From: Pilasporangium apinafurcum
Taxonomy: Eukaryota > Oomycota > Peronosporomycetes > Pythiales > Pythiaceae
DNA: 64,000 nt
Direction: 5' to 3'
Assembly: GCA_001600495.1 (NCBI GenBank)
Contig: BCKE01000009.1
Location: 631,394 to 695,393, forward strand
Positions 1-9,951 of this stretch are shown here, in pieces. Numbering within the stretch: the first letter of the stretch is position 1; each line of letters begins with the position of its first letter. The notes beneath the pieces were generated by a model. It was not told the DNA's origin. It searched no databases and saw nothing but the letters and a program-made list of their open reading frames with translations. A program made the position numbers and the translations under genes.

Positions 1-172
1 TTGGCTTGTAGGCTTTGACAAATGCGTCTGCTTCCGCCGAAGTGGGGAACTTCTTGAATCGAGCTCCAGGAAACCCTTTCACCAGTTTCTCCGCCTGCTC
101 CCACGTGGAGAAGACGCCTGTGGCACGACCGTTGGCCACGGCGTAATAGCTTGATTTACTGCTCTTCCCCAT
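1..172 (-). CDS. RNase H1-type protein, N-terminal viroplasmin domain (cut by window edge)
   Basis: Reading leftwards from an ATG at 172, 57 codons stay open to the window edge. They encode a caulimovirus-VI/viroplasmin-like RNA-DNA hybrid-binding domain: YYAVANGRATGVFSTW, then a run ending in FKKFPTSAEADAFV. This fold sits at the N-terminus of eukaryotic RNase H1, where it holds the RNA-DNA hybrid for the catalytic domain. The catalytic part would lie outside the window, so whether it is present is unknown. The gene is the left neighbour of a pirin gene, as is the second viroplasmin RNase H gene at 21751. The domain call is confident; the full product name is inferred. Confidence 0.8.
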   Translation of the reverse strand, partial: MGKSSKSSYYAVANGRATGVFSTWEQAEKLVKGFPGARFKKFPTSAEADAFVKAYKP

Positions 173-640
173 TTTGCCTGATCCAGTTGATTAGGCAAGC
201 TGCCCTTTGTCATAACTGATGGTGCAGGAATCCAGCCAAACTGTCATATTGACTAGCGATGGGTTTTATTATGTCAAGTGTGTGTTTTTATAAAGTGTAT
301 ATAACCCATTTGTGGGTTTTATTTGTCCAAGAGTTCTTATTCATTGAGAATCCAGATGCCAAAATGCTAATGTAAAGCGGGTGGTGCCTTGTATCCAATG
401 CCATAAATACGCATACCCAAAAGGTTTGGCTATAAGATAACTACATTCAGTAGCGACAGATACGATTGCCGATACTCGAGTACTATTCGTTCACGGTCTC
501 GAAGCTATTCTATCCCACGACATAAGGACACAGTTCATCGCAATTATTTGCTACAATATATTGTTACTCGAGTATGATATGGCTCAATTCAACAAGCATA
601 GCGAGCACAAATAGCTATATCTACTTCCAAAAGAAGAACC
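173..640. other. Intergenic, no gene seen
   Basis: This is the 5' flank of the partial RNase H-type gene and the 3' flank of the first pirin gene. It is AT-rich, and I see no convincing open frame, RNA gene or repeat. An ATG frame at 574-813 runs antisense into the pirin and looks like a shadow. Confidence 0.5.
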
Positions 641-1528
641 TTAACGGCGACGACGGTTGCCAATTGCCGAGCGCCATCCAGGCGCTTTTTCAAAACCATT
701 TTGTCCAAATTGGAAATCCTCCCACGTCTGGCGAATCTCCGCTGTCGACGTCATCACAAACGGTCCGTATTGCACCACAGGTTCTTCCAGCGGCTGACCA
801 GTCATCACGATAACTTCTACCTTTTCCGAATCACTGGCGGTGATACGCACGCCATCACCTTCTTTCTCCAATACAATCGCTTCATGTGGCACAATATCAT
901 GTCCAGCGCATTGACCAATGCCGGAAATAGTGTAGACAAACGCGTTGTGGCCTTGAGGGATCGGGTGCTCCAGCTCCGCTCCTTTCTGCAAGATGAAATG
1001 AATGTACGTCACCGGAGCCTCGGTGTCAATTGGTCCTTTCTCGCCAAACGCTTCACCAGCAAACACAATCGCTTCAACTGACTTGTCATCATTAAATGAA
1101 TGTGGCACAGTTTCGCGGTTGATCTCTTGGTAACGAGGCTCCATAATCTTTTTCGACTTGGGCAAGTTAATCCACAACTGCAATCCATGTGCTTTCTCTT
1201 CATTGGCTGGCATTTCAGCATGNANGATCCCTTTGCCAGGTGTCATCCATTGCAAGTCACCTGGACGCAATTCGCCTTTGTTGCCTAAGAAATCTTCGTG
1301 ACGCATATGACCTTTCGAGGTTGGGAGCATGTACGTGACAGTCTCAAAGCCTCGATGTGGGTGATCAGGGAAGCCACCAGGCAAGCCAACATTGAACTCG
1401 TCCAGCATCAAAAATGGATCCAAGTTGCGGAGTCTTGTTGTACCGATAGAGCGATGCACTGTGGCACCAGCGCCTTCGCTTTGCTCGCGGGCAACAAACT
1501 TTAACGCGATCTGACGGGCTCTGAACAT
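641..1528 (-). CDS. Pirin family protein, copy 1
   Basis: A single-exon, 295-residue bicupin of the pirin family, close to the usual length of about 290. Pirins are iron-binding cupins. In animals they act in the nucleus as transcription cofactors, and some have quercetin 2,3-dioxygenase activity; the role here is unknown. The N-terminal cupin has the metal ligands: two His in DHPHRGFETVTY and the His-Glu pair after GKGI (HAEMP). The family start MFRARQIALKFV supports ATG 1528. Two ambiguous bases (1223, 1225) hide one residue just before that ligand His. Bases 1051-1411 are identical to part of pirin copy 2, while the flanks differ, which suggests gene conversion. Confidence 0.93.
   Translation of the reverse strand: MFRARQIALKFVAREQSEGAGATVHRSIGTTRLRNLDPFLMLDEFNVGLPGGFPDHPHRGFETVTYMLPTSKGHMRHEDFLGNKGELRPGDLQWMTPGKGIXHAEMPANEEKAHGLQLWINLPKSKKIMEPRYQEINRETVPHSFNDDKSVEAIVFAGEAFGEKGPIDTEAPVTYIHFILQKGAELEHPIPQGHNAFVYTISGIGQCAGHDIVPHEAIVLEKEGDGVRITASDSEKVEVIVMTGQPLEEPVVQYGPFVMTSTAEIRQTWEDFQFGQNGFEKAPGWRSAIGNRRRR
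1051..1411 (-). repeat. Identical tract shared with pirin copy 2
   Basis: These 361 bases match 3010-3370 base for base, apart from the two Ns at 1223 and 1225. Immediately outside, the two genes differ at many sites. The pattern fits a gene-conversion tract or an assembly chimera. Confidence 0.85.
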
Positions 1529-2605
1529 TCTCTAATTTGCTGGTGTTGTAGCTCTTGGACTACTGGCGCGCCTAGGTTTTTGATTTGTGTGTGTGGTGGA
1601 AAATTGAATAATGATACGAGTTGAAGTGTTGTATGCATTCGTGCGATACAAAGACAAGCGCTGGTATTGAGGAATCTGGAGATGAACAGAGAAAATCAGA
1701 GCAAAGATGGTCATTTCCATGTCTATGAGTGTAAGCATGTCAATGCATCAGTGCCTGTCACCACCGAGGTTGTCGGTGATTGGCTGAAATACGTGATGAG
1801 GTAATCGCGTTCTGGTGGTTGACTTGGGTTCAGTATCGGTGGTAGGTCTCGGTGTCCGCCACGTCACACGGGTCCACTTCAACAGTAATCACTTACTTCA
1901 CTTTCTTCATCGCCTTGGAATTCACACGCAGCACACGACGATATTCATACTCTTACCAGCCTGTTTTGCCTCTTCATTATGCAATCCAGTTTATGCATAC
2001 TCTGGTGGGCCAAATCCCGTCACCTCTGAGCACCAGCGCACATATATTATAATTTAGCTCACTGCAGGCAACAAATTATTTTAATAGTAGTAGAATACTA
2101 AGCCGTATGTGAACGAGTTTGACATTACATCCCTTATAAGGTTGACTGAAGCTGGTTTTTTTTTTAGATGCATCTAAGCTCGATGTATACAACATCCAAC
2201 TGCGGGTATTTATTCATGCTTCGACCCGAATGTTCGATGGACGGTAGCGCCAACTCCATCACGATTTTCTTGCCATGCCGTCACTTCATCGCTGATTAGC
2301 TAAATGGATTGATCACTTCATCAAAATGAAACAAACAGAGAATTCAATTGGGTGATATGAGTTGTTTGCTAACAGATAGCAGCAGCCCTCGGTTTGCAAT
2401 TCCACCTCTTAAGCAAATGGTTCTAGCACTGTACTGTGTTGAGGACTACTGCTCCGATTATAGTGGATCGTTCAACGCATTCGATAATCACTTGAAGCAA
2501 GAGTAAATTTGTTGTGTATTTAAACATTCCTTTCAAATGCTTACGGTCACATGTGACAACATGTACCATATCAAAAAATGCAAAAGTAATTTCCTATGCC
2601 GTGCT
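1529..2605. other. Intergenic between pirin copies 1 and 2
   Basis: About 1.1 kb separates the upstream side of pirin 1 from the 3' side of pirin 2. Short frames at 1532-1738 (-) and 1815-2057 (+) have no recognisable product. No RNA gene or repeat was seen. Confidence 0.5.
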
Positions 2606-3673
2606 TTATCCGCGATTACCAATATCAGATGACCAGTATGGAGCGTTTTCGAACCCGTTGCGACCACGCTGGAAATCGGTGATAGTTTGGTGGATTTCCG
2701 ACTCAGTTGTCATCACGAAAGGTCCATACTGCACTACTGGTTCGTTGAGTGGCTGACCACTAATGACAATAAACTCTAGTCCTTTGTCATCATCCGTAGT
2801 GACGTGAATACCGTCTCCATCTTCCTCCATGACAACTGCATGGTGGGAGGTAATGGATTCACCAGCGATCTTACCAGATCCAGTGAGTGTGTAGACGAAC
2901 GCGTTGTGACCGACTGGGATATTGTAATCCAGACTCGAACCCTTCGTCATAATAAAGTGAATATACGTCACCGGAGCCTCCGTTTCGATAGGTCCTTTTT
3001 GTCCAAACACTTCACCAGCAAACACAATCGCTTCAACTGACTTGTCATCATTAAATGAATGTGGCACAGTTTCGCGGTTGATCTCTTGGTAACGAGGCTC
3101 CATAATCTTTTTCGACTTGGGCAAGTTAATCCACAACTGCAATCCATGTGCTTTCTCTTCATTGGCTGGCATTTCAGCATGTAAGATCCCTTTGCCAGGT
3201 GTCATCCATTGCAAGTCACCTGGACGCAATTCGCCTTTGTTGCCTAAGAAATCTTCGTGACGCATATGACCTTTCGAGGTTGGGAGCATGTACGTGACAG
3301 TCTCAAAGCCTCGATGTGGGTGATCAGGGAAGCCACCAGGCAAGCCAACATTGAACTCGTCCAGCATCAAGAACGGATCGAGGTTACGCAGTTGCGCCGA
3401 GCCCAATGATCGGCGGACGGTAGCGCCTACACCCTCGCGCTGCTCACGGGCAACAAACTTTAACGCAATCTTCCGCGCGTTGAATGTCATGCTTTCTGTT
3501 TTGTCGATCGAGGGGATGGTAAACTGTTGGTTGTTATGATCCTGAGCAATACATACATCGTCTCCGTTAGCTACACATTCGACTTCCTCCATTTTCGCCA
3601 TCACACTCTGTTGCAGCAATGTGCTGCAGCCGCACAGCAGTATCATCAGCCACACGCCAAGCACCCTCATCAT
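2606..3673 (-). CDS. Pirin family protein, copy 2, with possible signal peptide
   Basis: The frame from ATG 3673 gives 355 residues. The pirin core begins at residue 62 (MTFNARKIALKFV, ATG 3490) and is 294 residues, the normal length, with both metal-ligand motifs (DHPHRGFETVTY; GKGILHAEMP). Unlike its paralogues, the frame continues 61 codons upstream without a stop. This extension starts with a basic residue and a hydrophobic core (MRVLGVWLMILLCGCSTLL) ending near SVMA, which resembles a secretory signal peptide, followed by a short acidic segment with two Cys. Either this is a secreted or ER pirin, or translation starts at 3490 and the extension is leader sequence. The core call is firm; the start is open. 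Confidence 0.9.
   Translation of the reverse strand: MMRVLGVWLMILLCGCSTLLQQSVMAKMEEVECVANGDDVCIAQDHNNQQFTIPSIDKTESMTFNARKIALKFVAREQREGVGATVRRSLGSAQLRNLDPFLMLDEFNVGLPGGFPDHPHRGFETVTYMLPTSKGHMRHEDFLGNKGELRPGDLQWMTPGKGILHAEMPANEEKAHGLQLWINLPKSKKIMEPRYQEINRETVPHSFNDDKSVEAIVFAGEVFGQKGPIETEAPVTYIHFIMTKGSSLDYNIPVGHNAFVYTLTGSGKIAGESITSHHAVVMEEDGDGIHVTTDDDKGLEFIVISGQPLNEPVVQYGPFVMTTESEIHQTITDFQRGRNGFENAPYWSSDIGNRG
3010..3370 (-). repeat. Identical tract shared with pirin copy 1
   Basis: Partner of 1051-1411. The two tracts are identical over 361 bases and break off on both sides at coding differences inside the two pirin genes. Confidence 0.85.
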
Positions 3674-4734
3674 CTATCTATACAAAGACTATTGGCCACA
3701 TTGCCAACCAGACACATGCAGACATACATACATAAACACACACGCGATCAATCATCACACACTTGCTTTGGTACGCATGCGATTACGATGCAGACGGAAG
3801 AGATGTAGAACCACTCACTCACCTGTGCAGGACTTGGCAAATTCGAAGATGAACTATCGATCGAGTTGGAAACTGCTCCCTCTTCTCTTCCCACCACCGG
3901 CAAACAAGCAAGTCCGACCCTTTTCACACCCAAGCTCATCGAAACTTCATACTATTAGGTATTTTCAAGCACTAATATACTGATATAAATGCATGAAGTA
4001 TTACTCTATCTGTCTCGTCACCACTTAGTTGTCGCTGATTGGATGGATTGAGTGATTACTTTATCAAATTGTCACAGATAAATCATCCCATTGGCTGAAA
4101 TTGGAGCATTGCTGGCCGGATGATGGTATCTTTGATGTAACCGCTTATTTTAGCCAATAAAACGACAGAATTGATGATAATAATAGGTTGTCAAAAAAAT
4201 AATATTTTTAGCCAATAAAAATAAAGAAAAGCCCTATCAACAATGCGGCATCAGAGCGCAGCCAAAAATGATGGGATGGGAACGACGAACGGATCGAGTT
4301 CCTGTAGACTCAGGTATTGGAGTAGCAGTCAGTGAACTACAGCTGTTGCTCAGTCGTGCTCATATTGCTCGTTGTAGTACATAGAGAATGTCCTAACGAA
4401 GAGCAATAACGTAGGAAATCGTTCATTGCTTCCACGTCCACGAAATAGTTCCATATTGGACATAAACTTTTGCGTATTTTTTTTAATATGGAACTGAGTA
4501 TAGAAGACGGATCCTCCTAGAGAAAAGCCTCAAAACTTCTTACCCATCCTCTTCACTCTGAAAGGGAGAGGTGCTGCAGGAAAAAAAGAGAAGGAGAGAA
4601 GCAGACGGTGTGGAAGGTTTTGCACTACATTCCGCGAAGCTCCTAACGTCACACGCTAGTGGATTAAGACAAGTGAGAGTGAAGGCTTATAGGGCGTGTG
4701 TGTGGGTGAAGAAGGAGTTGGTTTGTCGGAAGAG
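3674..4734. other. Divergent intergenic region between pirin 2 and the alpha-kinase gene
   Basis: About 1.06 kb serves as upstream region of both genes. It contains several ATTGG/CCAAT motifs, and the phrase TTTTAGCCAATAAAA occurs twice (near 4150-4164 and 4206-4220) in AT-rich surroundings. No gene was recognised. Confidence 0.5.
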
Positions 4735-6805
4735 ATGATGGGTCTCATGCGAGAAGATCGCGCGACGCTGACGGTGATCGGCGAAGATACGAATCCCGTT
4801 CACCTTCCCTACGGTACCTCTCTTTCACAATCGTCGTCGCCATTGTCATCTGCCTCTGTGTCCTCACGTTCATCTTTCTCGTCGTCATCCACTGGTACTG
4901 CAACCAAGAGCCGGTTACCGTATTCTTACTCCTATACAACCCAAGAAAGCCATGAGATGCCAATGCAGCCTATACACATCCAGCCGATCCGACGACGGTT
5001 CCATAGTTCAGACCTCACAACCACCAGTGACGGCATGACGAATTTGTATGTTAATCCACACATGTATGCTCGACGCAGCTTCGATAGTCCAAGCGTAGCG
5101 TTGCGCCGGTGGGTGGCTGAGAATGCATATGCAGCAAATAGTAGCGGCGAAGTCTTGGAGCTCAACGGCATTAACCTCACTCGTCGACGCACATTCTCCG
5201 AGAATGGGCAGTATAATCGACGGTTCGAAGCTCTCTTTCCTGTAGAGGCAGCTCATAACGAGGACGACGAAGATGATGATGAACCTGATGAGGAAGAAGA
5301 CGAAGAAGAAGATGAATCTGATCAAGATGGGGAAAAGACGTGCTCGCATCGACCGAGCTATGACTCATCTGTGTGTTCATCGCCTAGTTACTCTTCCAGC
5401 GCGAACGGAACGCCATTTACGGAGGCTTCACATGCAATCAGTGCTGATAGTACTACCCACAAAGGAGGGCAGAGTCTGGAGAAGTTACGCAATCTTCAGA
5501 AATTGTTCCAGGAAGGATTCATTACTGTAACTGAATACAAAGACCGACGGCATCAACTCGTGGATGAACTCACCGTTGAAGATCGAAGTAAGTAGAACTA
5601 TAATTCTTGAATATCTACGACTATTGCCCAAATCCTGACTGTTGTTTCCTTCTATAGCCATCGCCAAAGCAACAGATCTCCTCTCCTCAGAATTACCAAT
5701 TATCTACCGCGGTCCACCAGATTTCTCGCTGCTGCGTGAACGAGACGCCATCAAACACGTCTTTGATTCCGAGAAACTGCAGTGGACGTATTCGCTGATC
5801 AAGGTCAAGATCGACCCGCATCCATTCGCAAAAGGTGGGCTGCGGCAGGTATTCCATCTTCAGGATCTGAGCGTTCCTACAACAGCCACTACAGAATCGG
5901 GGGAAGTGAAACCAACGAGCTACGTCGCCAAGATCGCCATCAACCTGAACGAAAATCCAGATACGTACTTTCGTGACGTCGAGATGCAAGCTGTGGCATC
6001 GAAATTCGCCAAGTTGTATAATAGCTACAATCCCCCGCGGCGAGTGGATTTCTTGGAGGCATGGATCCTGCAATTGATTCCATCAGGTCAGGATATCGAA
6101 GAAGAAGACGAACTGTTAGAGAATGTGACGCTGCGAGGCACGATCTGTGGCGTTGAGCCGTTCATTGAGGGTGAATACCACAAGCATAATAACAATTTCG
6201 GGTATGTGAGTGAACTGGAGAGGAACACCCCGCAGACGTTTTCACATTTCACGTACGAGGCGTCTGGCCGACAGATTTTGGTGGTGGATATTCAGGGAGT
6301 CCGGGATCATTACACAGACCCGCAGATTCATACACGCAGTGGGAAAGAGTTTGGCAAGGGCAATTTGTCAATACGTGGTTTTGAGAAGTTCTTGGCGTCT
6401 CATCGTTGTAATCCCATTTGTCAGTACCTGAAGCTACCGCTGAATAATCCCAAGGATGACGTCAATACCGCTGCTACCGATCGTCCCATCGACCCGAAAG
6501 GCACGATCCCTGCACAGAAATACATGAGTCAGCCCAGTGTTCGTGTGGACAAAGTGGATGAAGTGTTGTGTCACTATTATGGACAATCAAATGCATTCAA
6601 GAGGTATCAGGCCAAGCGAAACCAGCAACAAAAGCTAGTCATGTTAAACAGCGAGGAGGCAGCAGCAGCAGTCCCACACGTCATTCAATCGATCCAGGAG
6701 CAGGAACAAGACCGACAACAGCAACAGCACTATGAACATCAGCAACAATTAGTGTTGTGCTCTGCATCAACATGGTGTGGTGTCCATCACTGCGTGGTGT
6801 CATAA
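4735..6805 (+). CDS. Alpha-kinase (eEF2K/MHCK family), Ser-rich N-terminus
   Basis: Two exons, 4735-5587 and 5658-6805, with a 70-base GTAAGT...TATAG intron; 666 residues. The first ATG pair (4735) is chosen because the frame upstream offers only GTG. The N-terminal half is Ser/Thr-rich with a strongly acidic stretch near residues 175-200. A short helical segment (EKLRNLQKLFQEGFIT) lies just before the intron. The alpha-kinase domain spans about residues 340-545: GGLRQVF, VAKIAIN, VEPFIEGEY, FSHFTYEASG, LVVDIQGVRD and YTDPQIHT, ending in the Cys-His-Cys zinc region HRCNPICQYL. The C-terminus is Gln-rich. Alpha-kinases phosphorylate Ser/Thr in helices; eEF2 kinase slows translation elongation. 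The substrate here is unknown. Confidence 0.9.
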
Positions 6806-6955
6806 CCGTGTTAGAAATAGGAGAAACTGTGAAGAAGAAACAAGAGAAAGTAGAGATGGAGAATAGAGGTTGATGTACTACCATGTGAGGCTAAATGCCA
6901 GTGTTCTATGTAGCATATATAATACAAATATATTTGTTGATTACTCCTAAGGAAA

Positions 6956-8047
6956 CTATGATGCGTAATTGCTAATGCAATTATCGACAGCTTTTATGCG
7001 GTCTTGTAATTTTCGAACTCGTTCCTGAACCGGGTAGTGACTCAATTTGCGGCGTAAAGGTGTGGAGAACGTGAGCATGTTCCACGCATTATGCGTTGAT
7101 TCATCAACAACAGCAACATAGGGTGTCGAGTGGACCGTCAACCCGTATGCAGCTGCATTTTCACGTGTATCAAACAGCATGAGCTCCTTGAGGATGGATT
7201 TCACGACTGTATCCTTCAAAGACTCATAGCCTTTGACCATATTGATATGATCAAACGCATATCCAAGGAACCCTTGAAAATCGACTGATGGTGATTCAAA
7301 CTCGGGCCAATTTGGGTTATCGACAGGCACAAAGGTGATTGGACCCACGTAATTTGATCGTTTGCGAAATTCACTGACATGGTCCGGCGTGGCCACCAAG
7401 ACCATACTCAGCGCATGTTGTCGTCGATCTGCCACAAATCGCGCAAAGACTGGATTCTTAAATTCGACAATATCGCAAAACATGGCTATAAAGCCATGGT
7501 TCTTCGGTTCAATGACGGTGCAGTAGTGTTCCAGTGCCGTGTGCAGCGGTTGAATTCCCTGCGTGTGCATCAATTCGCGGTCCAATTCATTGCGAAGTGA
7601 AAAGAGATACGATTTGTACATCGTCGACGATCGGATAACCGTTGTGAAGCTCGTATTCAGTAGCGCACCAAAGAGCACCTCGCGATTGGCCAATATAAAC
7701 TGTCGCCATGATCGATTCACAGCTTGGACCTGGCAAAGTGTGTCTCCGTCTAAATACGAGGCGATGTTGAGTGACACGCCTTCCAGCGCTGTTAACAATA
7801 AATCGGAGCTATCACCGTTTACGCGTGGATGCATCAGCATATGTCCTGTATTCGTATTCGTCTTGGCTTGGGTATTGATGATACTACCATTGCAGACAAA
7901 CGCCGAGTGTAAGCGGCATGAGGGAGTGGCTTCCGATGGGACCGAGACCATCAAGTGGTGCAGCTGTTGGTGGACGTTTTGCTGCAGACGGGAAACACCA
8001 TGTTGCATCATCCCCATGAAATTCATGGCCACTGGAGAGGAAAGCAT
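6956..8047 (-). CDS. F-box protein with SMC-hinge-like domain
   Basis: A single-exon protein of 363 residues. Residues 87-127 read as an F-box-like helix set (ALEGVSLNIASYLDGDTLCQ, then VNRSWRQF), the Skp1-binding module of SCF ubiquitin ligases. Residues 183-325 follow the order of an SMC hinge: a GFIAMFCDIV strand, an alpha-beta block ending in ALSMVLVAT, GPITFVPVD in the place of the hinge TFLPLD strand, then SILKELMLFDTRENAAAYG in the place of the LG-vvvd-leeA helix, and PYVAVVDE. The Gly-Gly pair at the end of true hinges is absent. No SMC coiled coil or ATPase head is present. Residues 1-80 are His/Gln-rich and unassigned. An internal Met at residue 8 is an alternative start. The hinge relationship is my own alignment by eye. 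Confidence 0.6.
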   Translation of the reverse strand: MLSSPVAMNFMGMMQHGVSRLQQNVHQQLHHLMVSVPSEATPSCRLHSAFVCNGSIINTQAKTNTNTGHMLMHPRVNGDSSDLLLTALEGVSLNIASYLDGDTLCQVQAVNRSWRQFILANREVLFGALLNTSFTTVIRSSTMYKSYLFSLRNELDRELMHTQGIQPLHTALEHYCTVIEPKNHGFIAMFCDIVEFKNPVFARFVADRRQHALSMVLVATPDHVSEFRKRSNYVGPITFVPVDNPNWPEFESPSVDFQGFLGYAFDHINMVKGYESLKDTVVKSILKELMLFDTRENAAAYGLTVHSTPYVAVVDESTHNAWNMLTFSTPLRRKLSHYPVQERVRKLQDRIKAVDNCISNYAS

Positions 8048-8157
8048 GTTTATTGAAGAAAAATTGGGAATGATCGGTTCATGTGCTTATATATCTGCTT
8101 CGCTCATGTGTCTGTTAGTCGTAATGACGACTGTATCGTCTGAACTGTCAATCTCTG

Positions 8158-8206
8158 ATTGGATAATATTAAGCATGCAACAATCGATTTGGCAGTGTTT
8201 GATTGG
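8158..8206. promoter_or_regulatory. Paired ATTGG boxes upstream of the F-box/hinge gene
   Basis: ATTGGATAA at 8158 and ATTGGTTAA at 8202 lie 111-159 bases upstream of the minus-strand start at 8047. They resemble CCAAT boxes (NF-Y type) and recur upstream of other genes in the window. Confidence 0.4.
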
Positions 8207-9303
8207 TTAATTTTCGTATCAGATTTTGAGAAGTTTCTCAAGTGTGAGTGATGTTCAGTATGCAGCAAATGATCTTAAATCAGTAGGCTGAATGATTATC
8301 ATATAAAAAATTTTATTCGTTAGTCCCGCGTGATCTGTATCACATGTGGTGCAAATGGAAACTAAAGATTATGCATATCATCACTCACTCCTGGTCATCT
8401 TTCTGTGGTACCACATGCGGTCAAAATGATGCGTCGTGAGCAGTTTTGTTTTTTCTTTGGTGATGTGCACTGGCTGCTTGGCGCGGTGCTACCTAATATC
8501 TCGTTGAACACAAATACCACTTCTCCTAATTTACTACCTGAATATGTTCAATTCTAGGGAAAATTTCCTCCTTCGTGACCTAGTTGGTCATGTCGAAGGG
8601 ATGCATGATCCGTCGTCCAAACAGTAGAGACGCTACCCACATAAATATATTCCCTGTTATAACAGCCACGGCATTTGCTCTGCGGTAGATGTGCGGCCCC
8701 AAGGGATAAAGGCTTAAACATTGACGATCTTTGCATTTGCGATTCCACGTTCAATTTCATGTGTCGAAGATCATCGGTCACAAAAGAAGCGTCATAGAAA
8801 CTTTTAAAATATAATCATGTTGACATTGGTGGTATCCACGATGTAATCGCTTTGTTTTCATATTATAATTACAAACAACGACTGTTTTTTATGTACAAGC
8901 CTATCTGCTGTGCGAAATAACGAGTGTGATGGATAACCAATTGAAAGTATTAACTGAGATGTGACCCAAGACATTGCAGTGATTGAATGCATGTAATGAA
9001 CAAAAGTATTTTAGATAATGCGATAAATGCGTTTTCTACGAGTAATGGATATCCTATTCATTTCGCGCTTCGAATGTCACAATAAGAAAAGAATGCTGTA
9101 ATAAGTGGGGTGCTGCCACGAATCAGCGTTGATCGATAGATTACTCAATGGCAACAAAGAATTTCGCATAGACTAACATAAAGTGTAGTGTATTTGGAAC
9201 GGTAAACATGCAATATACAGAATTTGAAGTAAACAAATGAATTGGATCAAACACCAAATAGCGCCGAAACACTTTCTCCATTCGACAAGTGCTAGTTCCT
9301 CAT
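8207..9303. other. Intergenic, no gene seen
   Basis: About 1.1 kb of AT-rich sequence between the F-box/hinge gene and the 3' end of the secreted-protein gene. The minus frame 8554-8781 has no family features. No repeat or RNA gene was recognised. Confidence 0.5.
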
Positions 9304-9951
9304 CTAACTTGACGCAACACACATTGAGAAAGCCTTGAACGCACGGCATTCCGTACCAATGACGCATTCTCCTGCAAAGTCACCATCACAACGTCCATAC
9401 AGTGGGATACCCGGTAAGTAGGGCGCATCCGCACATTCTTGCTTGTTGTCTTTAGTACGGCAGTATTTGGTGGCATCGCATTTGCCCACTTGACCGTCGC
9501 TGGTGACACATCCCGTGGCCACATTGCCTCGGTTCAAGCGGTAAGCATCTGGTGGGCGGCAAGTGCATTCCTTGTTGTAAACATCGTCACAGAGACAGAC
9601 GTAGTCAAATAGGCACTTGGACGGCAACGACGCGTTAGTAAAGCTGCAGTTCTGCCATGGCGCAGCCGTTTGGTCGTCAATGGTATCCAGGAACGACGTA
9701 TCGCGTGGTAAACATGTCGACGTGCCATCGTCAGCGCTCTGACAGGCGTAGTCTACGGACGAACAGATCACGACGTCGCCTCCATTTTGCGGGCAGACTT
9801 CATTTGGTCCAACGACCGTCACTGGGCGATACTTCATGTGATGTCGGTCGTGTTGGTGCACCCGCACATGCACCGATGCTGCATCGATGGCGGTGGATGG
9901 AAAAACCATATTGACAAGAAGAACAAGCGCGGAGAGGTGGAAGGGCTTCAT
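9304..9951 (-). CDS. Secreted cysteine-rich protein
   Basis: The open frame extends upstream to 10131, but the Met at 9951 begins a classic signal peptide (MKPFHLSALVLLVNMVF, cleavage probably after STAIDA), so 9951 is chosen: 215 residues. The mature part has 18 Cys in recurring patterns (CLCDDVYNKECTC; YCRTKDNKQEC) and N-glycosylation sites at NCS and NAS. A His-rich patch follows the signal peptide. No RxLR or LxLFLAK effector motif is seen. The product is expected to be exported and disulfide-bonded. I do not recognise a named family; an apoplastic or cell-wall-associated protein is an inference. Confidence 0.75.
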   Translation of the reverse strand: MKPFHLSALVLLVNMVFPSTAIDAASVHVRVHQHDRHHMKYRPVTVVGPNEVCPQNGGDVVICSSVDYACQSADDGTSTCLPRDTSFLDTIDDQTAAPWQNCSFTNASLPSKCLFDYVCLCDDVYNKECTCRPPDAYRLNRGNVATGCVTSDGQVGKCDATKYCRTKDNKQECADAPYLPGIPLYGRCDGDFAGECVIGTECRAFKAFSMCVASS

